A DNA stretch of 64,000 nucleotides from an uncultured Eubacteriales bacterium (GTDB taxonomy: Bacteria > Bacillota > Clostridia > Tissierellales > Peptoniphilaceae): contig UQBO01000008.1 in NCBI GenBank assembly GCA_900539225.1, forward strand, positions 1-64,000. Reading direction: 5' to 3'. The notes beneath the pieces were generated by a model that saw only the letters and a program-made list of their open reading frames with translations, was not told the DNA's origin and ran no database searches. This document shows, in pieces, positions 39,912 through 49,184 of this stretch. How positions within the stretch are numbered: position 1 is the first letter of the stretch; the number at the start of each line of letters is the position of its first letter. Both the position numbers and the translations under genes were made by a program.

Positions 39912-42318
39912 CATATTATTAATAGCTGTAATGATGATAAGCACCTTGAGTGTGGACATTTATGCAGAGAATCCAAACAAGCCAAGTAAACCTGGTCAAT
40001 CAACAGAACCAAGCACAACCCCAGCAGTTGAAGAAGTAATCTTACAATCTGACCCAAGTTTGGTCGCAGAGCAAGGTGAAGAAAAATATATAAACTTTTC
40101 CCTACCAAGTGGCAATGATGAGATTACAGACATTATAGCTAGTACAGATAGTCCAAACAACTGCTACGTTATAAAAACTGCAAGTGGCAATGGTAAAATT
40201 ACAGTTAAGATAAAGATAACTAATGCTGCTGAACAAGGCACTTATAAAGTTACTGTTAAAGGTAAGTCTGGCAATAAGAGCGTTTACGGTGAATGTAATG
40301 TAAGAGTAAATGTAAATAAAAGAGATACTCTAGGCAAAGACGAAGAAATAAATTTAATTTCAAGATCAACAACTGAATTAAATCCTGGCGAAGAAGCATC
40401 TATTTACTTTGAAACTGAAAGGCCATTCTTTGGACTTAGCTTTTATGGACTAAGAGCAACAAGTGACAGCCCTAATAACTGCTACATCACAAACACTTAT
40501 GGTGGCCGTGGCGATGTAGAACTTAGAGTTAGTATACCTCAAAGCGCTGAAGCAGGCACTTATAAAGTGTCTGTCACAGGAAAAGCGAGAATTGATGGTG
40601 AAACAGTAAAAGTATATGGTGAAGCTTATGTAAGAGTAATCGGTGGAAGTCAAAACAAGGCTCAACTAAAAATAAACAGAGTTGACGTTCTACCTGAAGC
40701 AAATATTGTACCTGGCTCATATGTAGCTCTTGGATATGAAATTGAAAATATTTCTGATGTTTTAGCGAAAAATATCGATCTAAATATCTCTTTACCTGCT
40801 GAAGCTGGTCTATCTGTCAGAGGCGGCACTACTACTCAAAAAGTTAAAGCAATCGAACCAGGTAAAAAAACATACGTTTACTATGAGATGAACGTAGGCA
40901 AAACTGCTAAGTTTGGTTCGTATGAAATAAAAACAAATCTTAGCTACGAAAGTGAATTTAATAAGGAGCCAATAAAAGAAGAAACATCTGCCTTTATTAA
41001 TATAGGTGGGGATGCTTCACAAAACTCACAATTAATAATACAAGACCTAAAGTTCCCAGCAGCAACACTTGGAGTAAACAAAACATTCGATGTAAGCTTT
41101 AAAATCAGAAATCAAGGTCAATCCGTTGCTAAAAGCATCAGAGCAAGCGCTAAGAGCGACGACCCATCAGGCGTTGTATCAAGAACAGTCTCCGACATAC
41201 TTGTTAGGGACCTAGCTCCTGGCGAAGAAGAAACAGTTAGCTACAAATTCTTTACAACAAAGGGCGGCTCGACTAAGAACTACCCTATCAATATTAAGAT
41301 AGAATATCTTGATGATTTTACTGATTCAAAAGAGCCAAAAACTGTTGAGCAAATCGTCGGCGTCTTCCTAAACAACCCAGAAAACATTGGCGATGGTAAA
41401 GACGCGAAGAAATCAACACCTAAGCTAATTATAGATAGATACGAATTCACTCCAAAGCTTCCACTTGCTGGAAATGAATTCGAAATGAATCTATCATTCT
41501 ATAATACAAATGCAAAAAAAGCTGTTAAAAATATTAAGATAGATCTAACAAGTCAAGATACTACTGATAATAACTCAAACACATCAGGCTCATCAGTCTT
41601 TACTCCAGTTGATAGCTCAAATACCTTCTACATTGGTAGGATAGCTCCAAATGGCAAAGTTGAAAAAACTATCAAAATGTTTGTTGTGCCAGACGCTACA
41701 GCAAAGACATATACTATCACAGCTAATTTTGAATATGAAGACGATGAAAATAACGAGTACAAATCAAGTGAAAATATTGGTGTGCCAGTTTATCAAGAAT
41801 CAAAACTTGATATCGACCCAATAAATTATCAAACAAACGCCTTTGTTGGTGACAACATCCCTATCACAGCAAACTTCTATAACACAGGTAAAGTTACCCT
41901 ATATAACTTCAAGGTGACTTTAACATCTGATAACGCCACTATAAACAACGGCACATACTATATCGGTAACTTCAACTCAGGTGGACAAGACATTTACGAA
42001 GGCTCAATCATGCCGAATGAACCAGGTGAAATCAAAGCTCAATTAAAATTCTCCTATGAGGACTCAACTGGTGAAGTCAAAGAACAAGTAGAAGATATTA
42101 ATATAACAGTTGATGAAGCTCCACCTATGGACCCAGATCTTGGACCAGATGGCATGCCAATGCCAGATGGCAACATGGCTGTAGACGTGCCATGGTATAA
42201 GAATCCGCTATTTTATATACCAACTGCTCTAGTCTTATTAGGAGCAATCGGTTTTGTAATATTTAAAAAGATTAAAAATAAAAATAAAGAAAAGGATCTG
42301 AAGATAGATGAAGACTAA
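39895..42318 (+). CDS. Large exported CARDB/COG1361-type protein, partner of MacB-like exporter
   Basis: This 807-residue protein starts with GTG after an AGGAGG ribosome site. It has a signal peptide (residues 1-24) and a Pro/Ser/Thr-rich linker. Two similar N-terminal repeats follow: around 65-135, with ASTDSPNNCYVIKTASGNG, and 155-250, with ATSDSPNNCYITNTYGGRG. Several Ig-like CARDB repeats (about 260-750) follow. At the C-terminus are an acidic Pro/Met-rich linker, one membrane helix (LFYIPTALVLLGAIGFVIF) and a Lys-rich cytoplasmic tail. It would stand on the outer face and serve as the adaptor of the exporter, in the way MacA does in Gram-negatives but unrelated in sequence. The cargo is unknown. 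Confidence 0.88.
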   Translation: MKKIFSILLIAVMMISTLSVDIYAENPNKPSKPGQSTEPSTTPAVEEVILQSDPSLVAEQGEEKYINFSLPSGNDEITDIIASTDSPNNCYVIKTASGNGKITVKIKITNAAEQGTYKVTVKGKSGNKSVYGECNVRVNVNKRDTLGKDEEINLISRSTTELNPGEEASIYFETERPFFGLSFYGLRATSDSPNNCYITNTYGGRGDVELRVSIPQSAEAGTYKVSVTGKARIDGETVKVYGEAYVRVIGGSQNKAQLKINRVDVLPEANIVPGSYVALGYEIENISDVLAKNIDLNISLPAEAGLSVRGGTTTQKVKAIEPGKKTYVYYEMNVGKTAKFGSYEIKTNLSYESEFNKEPIKEETSAFINIGGDASQNSQLIIQDLKFPAATLGVNKTFDVSFKIRNQGQSVAKSIRASAKSDDPSGVVSRTVSDILVRDLAPGEEETVSYKFFTTKGGSTKNYPINIKIEYLDDFTDSKEPKTVEQIVGVFLNNPENIGDGKDAKKSTPKLIIDRYEFTPKLPLAGNEFEMNLSFYNTNAKKAVKNIKIDLTSQDTTDNNSNTSGSSVFTPVDSSNTFYIGRIAPNGKVEKTIKMFVVPDATAKTYTITANFEYEDDENNEYKSSENIGVPVYQESKLDIDPINYQTNAFVGDNIPITANFYNTGKVTLYNFKVTLTSDNATINNGTYYIGNFNSGGQDIYEGSIMPNEPGEIKAQLKFSYEDSTGEVKEQVEDINITVDEAPPMDPDLGPDGMPMPDGNMAVDVPWYKNPLFYIPTALVLLGAIGFVIFKKIKNKNKEKDLKIDED

Positions 42319-43711
42319 AGATCTAATATTGATGAGTTTGAGAAATCTTAATCGTCGTAAATTAAGAACATTCTTAACAGTATTAGGTGTAGTTATTGGC
42401 TCTATATCCATCATCATGATGATATCCTTAGGCTTCGGTATGACGGACTCAACTAAAAAGCAGCTTGCATCAGTGGGCTCCTTAACTCAAATAGACATCT
42501 ACCCTGCCAATAGATATGGTGGCATGGATGAGGAAGATGGCAAGAAGAAAAAAACTGACAAGGTGGCTAAACTTGACGACGCATCTGTTGAAAAGCTAAA
42601 AAAGATTCCTCACGTAGAAGCAGTTCTTGCAACTGAGCAGTTCGAAGCGCAAATCAATGTCAAGAACCTACAAGGCTACGCGAGCATCGTAGGCGTTGAC
42701 CCAGTTGAATACGCGAAGTTCGATATAAGGCTTGACAGCGGTAGAATGCTTCAAGAAGGCGATGTGAATCAAGTAGTCATGGGCCGAGATGTTCTTAGAT
42801 GGCTAAGCAACCCGCAAAGGCCTCGTATGGGAGCCTCGCAGCAAGAAGAAAGAGACCCTCTTACAACGAAGATGTTTTTAACGCTTAATCAAGCTGGTGG
42901 CTACGACCCAGATGGTAAGAGCAATGAGGCTAACAAGCCTAAACAAAAATATCAAATAGAGGCAGTCGGCGTATTTAGAGATGATGACTACGAAAATAAT
43001 TATTATATCGTTATGCCGATAGATTATCTTAGAAAGATGAAAAAGGATGCCAAAAAATTACAAGCAGGCAATAGGCAAAATGGCTACAATGACTATATGT
43101 TTGGCGGACGTCAAGATAAGGAAAATAAATACAATAACATCAAAGTTAAAGTAGATAATGTTGACAACGTTCAAAAGGTTCAAGAGCAAATCGAAGCTAT
43201 GGGCCTTAAGCCGCACTCGCTAAACGATATCTTAGTTGAAATCAATAACTCATCTAAAACACAAAGACTGATACTTGGCGGTATCGGCGCCGTATCCTTA
43301 CTTGTCGCAGCCATAGGTATCTCCAATACCATGGTCATGAGTATATATGAAAGAACTAAAGAAATCGGCGTTATGAAAGTTATAGGCGCGAGCGTCTCCG
43401 ATATTAAAAAGATGTTCCTTACTGAATCAGCTTTCATCGGTCTACTTGGGGGCCTCATAGGTATAGTCCTCAGCTACGCGATAAGCGCCCTCATCAACTA
43501 CTTGGGCGTGAAATATGGCTTTGCCGCGAACATGGCAGGAGGCGGATTCTCGCCAGACTTTGATCCATCTCAGTTAAAGATGTCAATCATACCAGCGTGG
43601 CTAGCACTAGCGTCCTTAGTGTTCTCAGCACTTATAGGTATAGTATCAGGTTACTTCCCTGCTAAGAAAGCAACTAAGCTAAGTGCACTTGAAGCAATGA
43701 GACAAAACTAA
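42308..43711 (+). CDS. MacB/FtsX-like ABC transporter permease
   Basis: This 467-residue permease has an N-terminal helix after RKLRTFLTVLGVVIGSISI, typical of MacB. A large extracellular domain (about residues 45-310) follows, then three C-terminal helices with the FtsX signature (SIYERTKEIGVMKVIGAS, then a last helix ending FPAKKATKLSALEAMR). It overlaps the adaptor gene by 11 nt. The extracellular domain carries Gly/Asn-rich inserts. The operon ends at a strong terminator. Confidence 0.94.
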   Translation: MKTKDLILMSLRNLNRRKLRTFLTVLGVVIGSISIIMMISLGFGMTDSTKKQLASVGSLTQIDIYPANRYGGMDEEDGKKKKTDKVAKLDDASVEKLKKIPHVEAVLATEQFEAQINVKNLQGYASIVGVDPVEYAKFDIRLDSGRMLQEGDVNQVVMGRDVLRWLSNPQRPRMGASQQEERDPLTTKMFLTLNQAGGYDPDGKSNEANKPKQKYQIEAVGVFRDDDYENNYYIVMPIDYLRKMKKDAKKLQAGNRQNGYNDYMFGGRQDKENKYNNIKVKVDNVDNVQKVQEQIEAMGLKPHSLNDILVEINNSSKTQRLILGGIGAVSLLVAAIGISNTMVMSIYERTKEIGVMKVIGASVSDIKKMFLTESAFIGLLGGLIGIVLSYAISALINYLGVKYGFAANMAGGGFSPDFDPSQLKMSIIPAWLALASLVFSALIGIVSGYFPAKKATKLSALEAMRQN

Positions 43712-43722
43712 ATATATAAAGG

Positions 43723-43759
43723 CAAAAGAGTGAGCAAATTAAATCTGCCCACTCTTTTT
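43723..43759 (+). terminator. Terminator of the MacB-like operon
   Basis: The stem AAAAGAGTGaGCA (43723-43735)/TGCcCACTCTTTT (43745-43757) is followed by T. It lies 11 nt after the permease stop. Confidence 0.88.
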
Positions 43760-43763
43760 TCGC

Positions 43764-43791
43764 ACAAAATGGCGATGGACTCATCCATCGC
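43764..43791 (-). terminator. Terminator of the glycosidase-like gene
   Basis: The stem GGCGATGGA (43770-43778)/TCCATCGCC (43783-43791) with a 4-nt loop is followed on the minus strand by ATTTT. Confidence 0.7.
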
Positions 43792-43810
43792 CTATATTTA
43801 TCTTTATAAT

Positions 43811-44935
43811 CTATTTCTTCTTCTCTGGCTTTACATCTTGTACTAAAAATACTGTGTTAAGCGCTCTTCCTGCATTTCTATAGTACTTGCCGTTAGCATA
43901 CATAGCGCTCGATGCACCGCCATCAAGGTTAAAGGCGTCAGTGCAGCCAAGGTCTTGCATTATACCTGTGACTTGCGCCATGGTACCCGAAGTAGTCACC
44001 ATGACCAATTGGTTTGACTTATTGATGCCTATCAAGGTTCTTGCGCCTGCGCCAGTTGTCATCTTTGCTTCCATGCCCTTGACATAAGTTTCGTAAACGC
44101 TCTTTGAGTTTTCTATTAGTAATGGTCCTGCTGATATTATCTCAGTCACTTTTGTATATGGAATTTTTTCTCCATTGTAATCAAAATCAGTTTCAGTTAC
44201 AAAGCCATCTTTAGTCTTCTTTGATAATACTAGTTCAAGCTCAACAGTTCTTCCAATTTTGAATCTATCATCAATGTATTTATCGTCACAAGCCTCTTTG
44301 CCATAGTAAATAATGTAGCCATTCTTTGGTAGAACCATGTTTTCAGATGATTTATATACTTTACTTACTTTATTATCAACAACTTCGATGACAGTTCCGC
44401 CGCCAAACTTAGTAGCGGCATTTCTGTATGAATTGTATACGTAAGCAGTCTTTTCGCTCGTTAAATTGCCATTGACATTCCAAATTTCAAAAGTGTTTGC
44501 TTTTTTATTTATCCAATCATTTTCTCTTTGTCCATCAAGAAAACCATTGTAACGAAGAAAGCCTTGTACTATCTTAAATTTATTCTTGTCAAAAACAAGT
44601 AGAGACGCGTGATCGCCAGACATGTTTATCATCTTGCCCTCAGTCATTTGCGTGCCATATGGGTAGTAACCGCCCTTGTATGCTTCAAAATAATTTGCGT
44701 TTATCGCTGCTCTTGGCTTGTATGACGCAATAAAGTTTTTAAAATTCGTAACGCCTACTTGCTTCATATTTGGCTTAACTACCTTAAAAGCAGTAGTATC
44801 ATCAGCTGTAACAGTAATTACATTGCAGCTTCTGTTTCTAAGCTTCACTTGCTTTACTTCAGTCTTTGCGAGTATATTCACTTGACTAGCGAGTATCATG
44901 ATGGCCATGACTAGTGCCAATATTTTCTTCTTCAT
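43811..44935 (-). CDS. Exported phosphodiester glycosidase (NAGPA) domain protein
   Basis: This 374-residue protein has a signal peptide (1-23) and one NAGPA domain. Landmarks are RAAINANYFEAYKGGYYPYG, GGGTVIEVVD, GAGARTLIGINKSNQLVMVT and the family signature AFNLDGGASSAMYANGKYY. The family hydrolyses GlcNAc-phosphodiester bonds, and bacterial members are thought to act on wall or capsule polymers. It has its own promoter and terminator. It lies next to SLH and secreted surface proteins. Confidence 0.92.
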   Translation of the reverse strand: MKKKILALVMAIMILASQVNILAKTEVKQVKLRNRSCNVITVTADDTTAFKVVKPNMKQVGVTNFKNFIASYKPRAAINANYFEAYKGGYYPYGTQMTEGKMINMSGDHASLLVFDKNKFKIVQGFLRYNGFLDGQRENDWINKKANTFEIWNVNGNLTSEKTAYVYNSYRNAATKFGGGTVIEVVDNKVSKVYKSSENMVLPKNGYIIYYGKEACDDKYIDDRFKIGRTVELELVLSKKTKDGFVTETDFDYNGEKIPYTKVTEIISAGPLLIENSKSVYETYVKGMEAKMTTGAGARTLIGINKSNQLVMVTTSGTMAQVTGIMQDLGCTDAFNLDGGASSAMYANGKYYRNAGRALNTVFLVQDVKPEKKK

Positions 44936-44965
44936 AATATTACCTCTCTTGATTTACTTTATTCT

Positions 44966-44994
44966 ATTATATAAGAAATGAAATATAATTGCAA
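44966..44994 (-). promoter_or_regulatory. Promoter of the NAGPA-domain gene
   Basis: The minus-strand TTGCAA (44989-44994) and TATAAT (44966-44971) have a 17-bp spacer. They directly abut the terminator of the SLH gene. Confidence 0.75.
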
Positions 44995-45024
44995 GAGAAA
45001 AGCTGAAGTATTTCTACCTCAGCT
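44995..45024 (-). terminator. Terminator of the SLH surface-protein operon
   Basis: The stem AGCTGAAGTA (45001-45010)/TACCTCAGCT (45015-45024) with a 4-nt loop is followed on the minus strand by TTTCTC. Confidence 0.7.
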
Positions 45025-45049
45025 CTTAATCTTATTTAGCTACTTAATC

Positions 45050-47149
45050 TTATTTATCGTAAACAAAAGTTTTTAAGTTAACGTTTAGCCAATTTTCTTC
45101 AATTGTTCCTTGTCTTGTATAGTCATGACCATTGCATGCTTCTACAATGTCGTAGAATGCCCAGTGAGTAGGAGTATCAGTAAACCAAAGTATTGCTGAT
45201 CTATGTTTAGTAATAAAGTCTTTATCAGCACGTCTTGTAAGCATTCTATTTGTGATACTAACTACTTCAGCTCTTGTAATTTTGTTTTCAGGCTTAAATG
45301 TACCGTCAGGGTATCCACTTACCCAACCAGCACTTGCTGCCTTAGCTATAACATCATTAGCCCAGTGAGTGTATGGAACGTCAACAAAACCTTGAAGTCC
45401 GCCGCCAAATAGGTTAGCAAATCTAGTTGCCATAGCCGCAAACTCAGCCCTTGTTATACTCTTTTCTGGTTTAAAAGTTCCATCAGGATAACCCTTAATT
45501 AAGCCAAGCTCATTCATGTAGCTAATAGCTGTCGCAGACCATCTAGTATTTGATAAATCTTTAAAATTATGATTGTAAATGTGTCCTTTTATTGGTCTTC
45601 TTACCATAAGTCTTGAGAACATTACAGCAACTTCTTCCCTAGTCATGTTGTTATTTGGTCTGAATGTTGCGTCCTTATATCCGACCATGTATTGGTAGTG
45701 ATCGTTAATGTTTAGCATTGGCTCTTCATCAGCTGTTTCACTCTCATCATCATATCTTCTGTCTTTCTTGTAAATAGCGTAAACAGTCATGTCTTCATAA
45801 ACTACAGTGTCGCCAGTAAATGTCATGCCGCTTCCGTCAGGCATAGTGTTCCACTCGATAAACTTGTATCCTCTCTTTTCAGGATCTCTTGGCATATAGC
45901 TGTTTTGGTTTATGGATGTGCCTTCATAAACTTCTCTTTCATCGTAGAATCTGTCATCGTTAATGAATGTAACAACTGGATTATGGCTTGTCTTTCTTTC
46001 TTCAACATTGAAAGTATAAGAAATTAGATTTGGTTTTTTTCTATCAGCAGCTGCATCTGTACCTTCATTTGATTGTTTTGCTGCAAAAACAACAAATCTT
46101 CTAATTCCATCTGTTGTTTTATTAAATTTTAAATTATCTAAAACACTTTTATTTTTTGATAAAATAATATCATACATGCCTGCGATAGAAGCTGTTATAG
46201 TATAATTTTTATTATTTTTAATTGAATTATTAAACTTTATACCCTTAATCTTCAAAGTCACATTTGGATTCCACTTATTAAGAGTGTTATAAAAATCAAT
46301 ATAGTTCATTGTAGGTTTGATATTGTCTTCATCTGCATAAATAATAATTTTCTTTCTGTCACTATCATTACTTCTTAACTCTTCATGTTTTAAATTATAT
46401 CCTTCTAAGCCTTCTATTTCAAATTCAGCATCTTCAGTAAGTATAGCTTCTTTTGGAAAATCTAAAGTAAATGCAAATTTATCATCTTCTCTTGCATACC
46501 CATTTCCTTTTTTGCCTATTCCACTTTGATGTCCATCTGAAATGCCCATTACTAATCCATAAGTGTTCTCGGCTTTAACTAGTGTAGATAAATCAACTGT
46601 TAAAGCTAAATCCATACTTGAATCATTTTTATAAGTATCTATAGAAGAAGAATTTTTACTATCAATTTTATACATATCACCATAAATGTTAAAATCATTT
46701 ATATTCATTATTGTATCTTTAATTAAATCAATATTAAACTCATTCCAGTCATTGTAATGTTTAATATTAGCTTTAAAAGCATTATAGTCTTGATTAAGTA
46801 ATCTTCTAAAATCATCAACTATCTTCTTCCCACCAGCCATAATTGTACCATCATCACCAAAATAATCAAATAATGCAGTTCTATCAGTTCTAATTCCAGT
46901 GTTTAGCCATGGATAGTACAATTCATCTACTTTTATATCTGTACCTAATTTAGATTCTTTATTAGGATTTACACCTATAGGAACTGCATTTAGTCCATCT
47001 TTTTCTAGATTAACCCAATAATTATCTTTTATCCATCCATCAACATCATCTTCTGTTACAATCGGGCCGAATTGTGCATATGAATTTAATGGAATTACAG
47101 ATAATATTAGTCCTAACAAAAGAAATAATGAAATAATTTTTTTCTTCAT
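45050..47149 (-). CDS. SLH-anchored surface protein with Listeria-Bacteroides repeat
   Basis: This 699-residue protein has a signal peptide (1-25) and an N-terminal region of about 370 residues that I do not recognise by name. One beta-repeat of the Listeria-Bacteroides/InlB type follows (around 395-465, with RGYKFIEWNTMPDGSGMTF and VYAIYKKD). Three SLH modules close the protein (from about 485; the second has LGLIKGYPDGTFKPEKSITR, the third SGYPDGTFKPENKITRAEVV). It would be bound to the wall and face the environment, as adhesins do. The gene before it encodes a smaller secreted protein whose body looks related. It is co-transcribed with that gene (14 nt apart). Confidence 0.93.
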   Translation of the reverse strand: MKKKIISLFLLLGLILSVIPLNSYAQFGPIVTEDDVDGWIKDNYWVNLEKDGLNAVPIGVNPNKESKLGTDIKVDELYYPWLNTGIRTDRTALFDYFGDDGTIMAGGKKIVDDFRRLLNQDYNAFKANIKHYNDWNEFNIDLIKDTIMNINDFNIYGDMYKIDSKNSSSIDTYKNDSSMDLALTVDLSTLVKAENTYGLVMGISDGHQSGIGKKGNGYAREDDKFAFTLDFPKEAILTEDAEFEIEGLEGYNLKHEELRSNDSDRKKIIIYADEDNIKPTMNYIDFYNTLNKWNPNVTLKIKGIKFNNSIKNNKNYTITASIAGMYDIILSKNKSVLDNLKFNKTTDGIRRFVVFAAKQSNEGTDAAADRKKPNLISYTFNVEERKTSHNPVVTFINDDRFYDEREVYEGTSINQNSYMPRDPEKRGYKFIEWNTMPDGSGMTFTGDTVVYEDMTVYAIYKKDRRYDDESETADEEPMLNINDHYQYMVGYKDATFRPNNNMTREEVAVMFSRLMVRRPIKGHIYNHNFKDLSNTRWSATAISYMNELGLIKGYPDGTFKPEKSITRAEFAAMATRFANLFGGGLQGFVDVPYTHWANDVIAKAASAGWVSGYPDGTFKPENKITRAEVVSITNRMLTRRADKDFITKHRSAILWFTDTPTHWAFYDIVEACNGHDYTRQGTIEENWLNVNLKTFVYDK

Positions 47150-47163
47150 TTATATTTACTCCT

Positions 47164-47919
47164 TTATCTTACAATGCTTATTTCATGTTTTTTAAGTTCA
47201 ACATCAACTAATTGAGTTCCGCTAAATTTGTTTCCACCTTTAAATAAAGCGCAAACACCTTCAGAACTAACATTTCCTAAAGTATCTTGATTATTATTTG
47301 TGATATCTACAGAGTATGGAATACTTATTTCAATCTTGTGTCCTGTTTCACCTTTAATTTTTTCATACATAGCAAAGAATCCTTGATAATCATTCCAATT
47401 ACCTAAATAAAATCTTAACTTAAAAGTTTTTCTTTTTTCATCCATTACATTCGCAAAATCTTCTATTTCAATCTTACTTACAAGTGTTGTGCCTGATTTA
47501 AGTTCAATATTGTCATAATCAATATTAAAATTGTTAGGGAATGTTACAGTTAGATCAACTGTAGGAAATTTATCTCCTTTATTAAACATAACAAAATTTT
47601 CAGCTTTGCCAAACCAATAAACATGACCTTTATAATCCATTTCATATTTATTGTAAGCTCCTTCAAATAAATCTGATGCTTCTGCTGAGCCTACAATCTT
47701 GCCCTTATAAATAGTTTTTCCGTCATCATTTGTAAATTCATTTTCTTTAAAATTGTTTACCACATTTGATAAATCAACCCAACCTTTAATTCTCCAACCA
47801 TTTTGATCGTATCTGCTTTCAATATTATTTGCAGCAAATACACTTACACTGCCTGCAATAACTGTAAGCACCATGATTATGGCTAATGCTAAGCTCATAA
47901 TCTTTTTTGTCTTTTTCAT
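47164..47919 (-). CDS. Secreted protein of unknown function, related to the following SLH protein
   Basis: This 251-residue protein has a signal peptide (1-29, ending SVSVFAA) and no wall anchor. Parts recall the N-terminal region of the SLH protein encoded next: a WV.L.N stretch, LTVTFPNNFNIDYDNIELKS against FTLDFPKEAILTEDAEFEIE, and a helix followed by IEISIPYSV against LKIKGIKF. The likeness is judged by eye. Synteny suggests a two-part surface system. A strong AAGGAGGAAG ribosome site precedes the start, and a terminator-like hairpin and tetranucleotide tract lie in the leader. Confidence 0.85.
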   Translation of the reverse strand: MKKTKKIMSLALAIIMVLTVIAGSVSVFAANNIESRYDQNGWRIKGWVDLSNVVNNFKENEFTNDDGKTIYKGKIVGSAEASDLFEGAYNKYEMDYKGHVYWFGKAENFVMFNKGDKFPTVDLTVTFPNNFNIDYDNIELKSGTTLVSKIEIEDFANVMDEKRKTFKLRFYLGNWNDYQGFFAMYEKIKGETGHKIEISIPYSVDITNNNQDTLGNVSSEGVCALFKGGNKFSGTQLVDVELKKHEISIVR

Positions 47920-47952
47920 TTTTCTTCCTCCTTAAAATTAATTTTTTGCATT

Positions 47953-48002
47953 AAAAAAAGTTGACAAAGAACCTACCAGTAACGGTAAGTACCTTTATCA
48001 AC
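47953..48002 (-). terminator. Terminator-like hairpin inside the leader of the surface-protein operon
   Basis: On the minus strand a stem of about 18 bp (48002-47984 with 47977-47960) closes a short loop and is followed by seven T (47953-47959). It lies about 35 nt before the start of the secreted-protein gene and downstream of both candidate promoters, so it should act as an attenuator. Confidence 0.7.
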
Positions 48003-48037
48003 TTCAAAAATTACACGAAAATAAGACAGAAAACTAG

Positions 48038-48072
<35 letters not shown>

Positions 48073-48075
48073 ACG

Positions 48076-48104
48076 ATTTTCTCAAATCAAACATTATTTG
48101 TCAA
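48076..48104 (-). promoter_or_regulatory. Nearer candidate promoter of the surface-protein operon
   Basis: The minus-strand TTGACA (48099-48104) and a weak GAAAAT (48076-48081) have a 17-bp spacer. The repeat tract would begin near +1. Confidence 0.45.
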
Positions 48105-48127
48105 CTCTTTTCGTTATTTATATCATA

Positions 48128-48156
48128 ATTATACAACATTTTTTATATTATTTCAA
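48128..48156 (-). promoter_or_regulatory. Distal promoter of the surface-protein operon
   Basis: The minus-strand TTGAAA (48151-48156) and TATAAT (48128-48133) have a 17-bp spacer. It is a strong match, giving a leader of about 200 nt that includes the repeat and hairpin. Confidence 0.75.
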
Positions 48157-48203
48157 TATATTTTATTCTTTATTGTAATAATATTTTGTGTTATAAAATT
48201 TTT

Positions 48204-49184
48204 CTATACATAAGTATTGTTTTTTAAATTTTCTCTATACTTTAGCAGAATTTCATATATCTCATCAAAGTCTTTGCTCTCGCAGATTGCATTCTTCACT
48301 TTCGCTGCGTTTCTTAAGCCCTTGATGTACTGCAATAGCTGCTTTTTCATATTGTTTTTTAATAGCTCCTTGGGATAAAGCTGTAAATCTAGGTCCATGT
48401 GCCTTAGTGCGACGTCTATCTTTTGATATTCTTCCGAAATATACTCTTCGCCCTTTAAGTAGCTAGCTATCTCTTTAAATAAGAATGGATTTGCAAGCGC
48501 CCCTCTGCCTATAGCAACGCCCTCTGCCCCTGTCACTTCAAGTATTTTTTTATAATCATCAAGGCTCGCCACATCGCCATTGGCAATGACGGGTATATCG
48601 ACTGCATCTACAATCTTTTTGATGTAGTCCCAATTGGCGCGTCCTGTATAGAAGGCCTCTCTAGTCCTTCCGTGAACGGTGATTGCATCCGCTCCCGCCT
48701 CTTCTATCGCCTTAGCGTTTTCGATTCCATTTAAGTGCTCATCGTCCCAGCCGATGCGTATCTTTACGGTGATGGGCTTCTCTGAAGTGCTCTTCGCAGC
48801 TTTTACTACGCTATATACTTTTTCTGTATCTTTTAAAAGCGCGCTGCCATCGCCATTCTTAGTAATTTTTGGCATAGGGCAACCCATGTTGATGTCTATG
48901 ATGTCCGCGTCCATAGCGTTTAAATGATTCTCAATCGCTCTTTTATAGTCATCCTCATCGCTACCAAAGATTTGCACGGCGTAGATGGCTTCGTCCTTTA
49001 TCCTCTTTGTTAGATCCAAGGTCTTTTTGTCATCATGAACAAGGCCCTTGACGTTAACCATCTCGGAGACAGTCATGCCAGCTCCTAGCTCACAGGCTAT
49101 GTGCCTAAAGGCGTAGTCAGTGAAGCCTGCCATCGGCGCCAAGACTAGTGAATTTTTTATCTCAAAATTTGATATTTTAAGCAT
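48204..49184 (-). CDS. dus: tRNA-dihydrouridine synthase
   Basis: This 326-residue FMN enzyme reduces uridine to dihydrouridine in tRNA D-loops. The N-terminal VLAPMAGFTDYAFRHIACELG, DINMGCPMPKITKNGDGSALL (catalytic Cys in NMGCP), ITVHGRTREAFYTGRANW and VIANGDVASLDDYKK are typical DusB-type motifs. It overlaps coaX by 8 nt, forming an operon with coaX and the ECF gene. Confidence 0.96.
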   Translation of the reverse strand: MLKISNFEIKNSLVLAPMAGFTDYAFRHIACELGAGMTVSEMVNVKGLVHDDKKTLDLTKRIKDEAIYAVQIFGSDEDDYKRAIENHLNAMDADIIDINMGCPMPKITKNGDGSALLKDTEKVYSVVKAAKSTSEKPITVKIRIGWDDEHLNGIENAKAIEEAGADAITVHGRTREAFYTGRANWDYIKKIVDAVDIPVIANGDVASLDDYKKILEVTGAEGVAIGRGALANPFLFKEIASYLKGEEYISEEYQKIDVALRHMDLDLQLYPKELLKNNMKKQLLQYIKGLRNAAKVKNAICESKDFDEIYEILLKYRENLKNNTYV

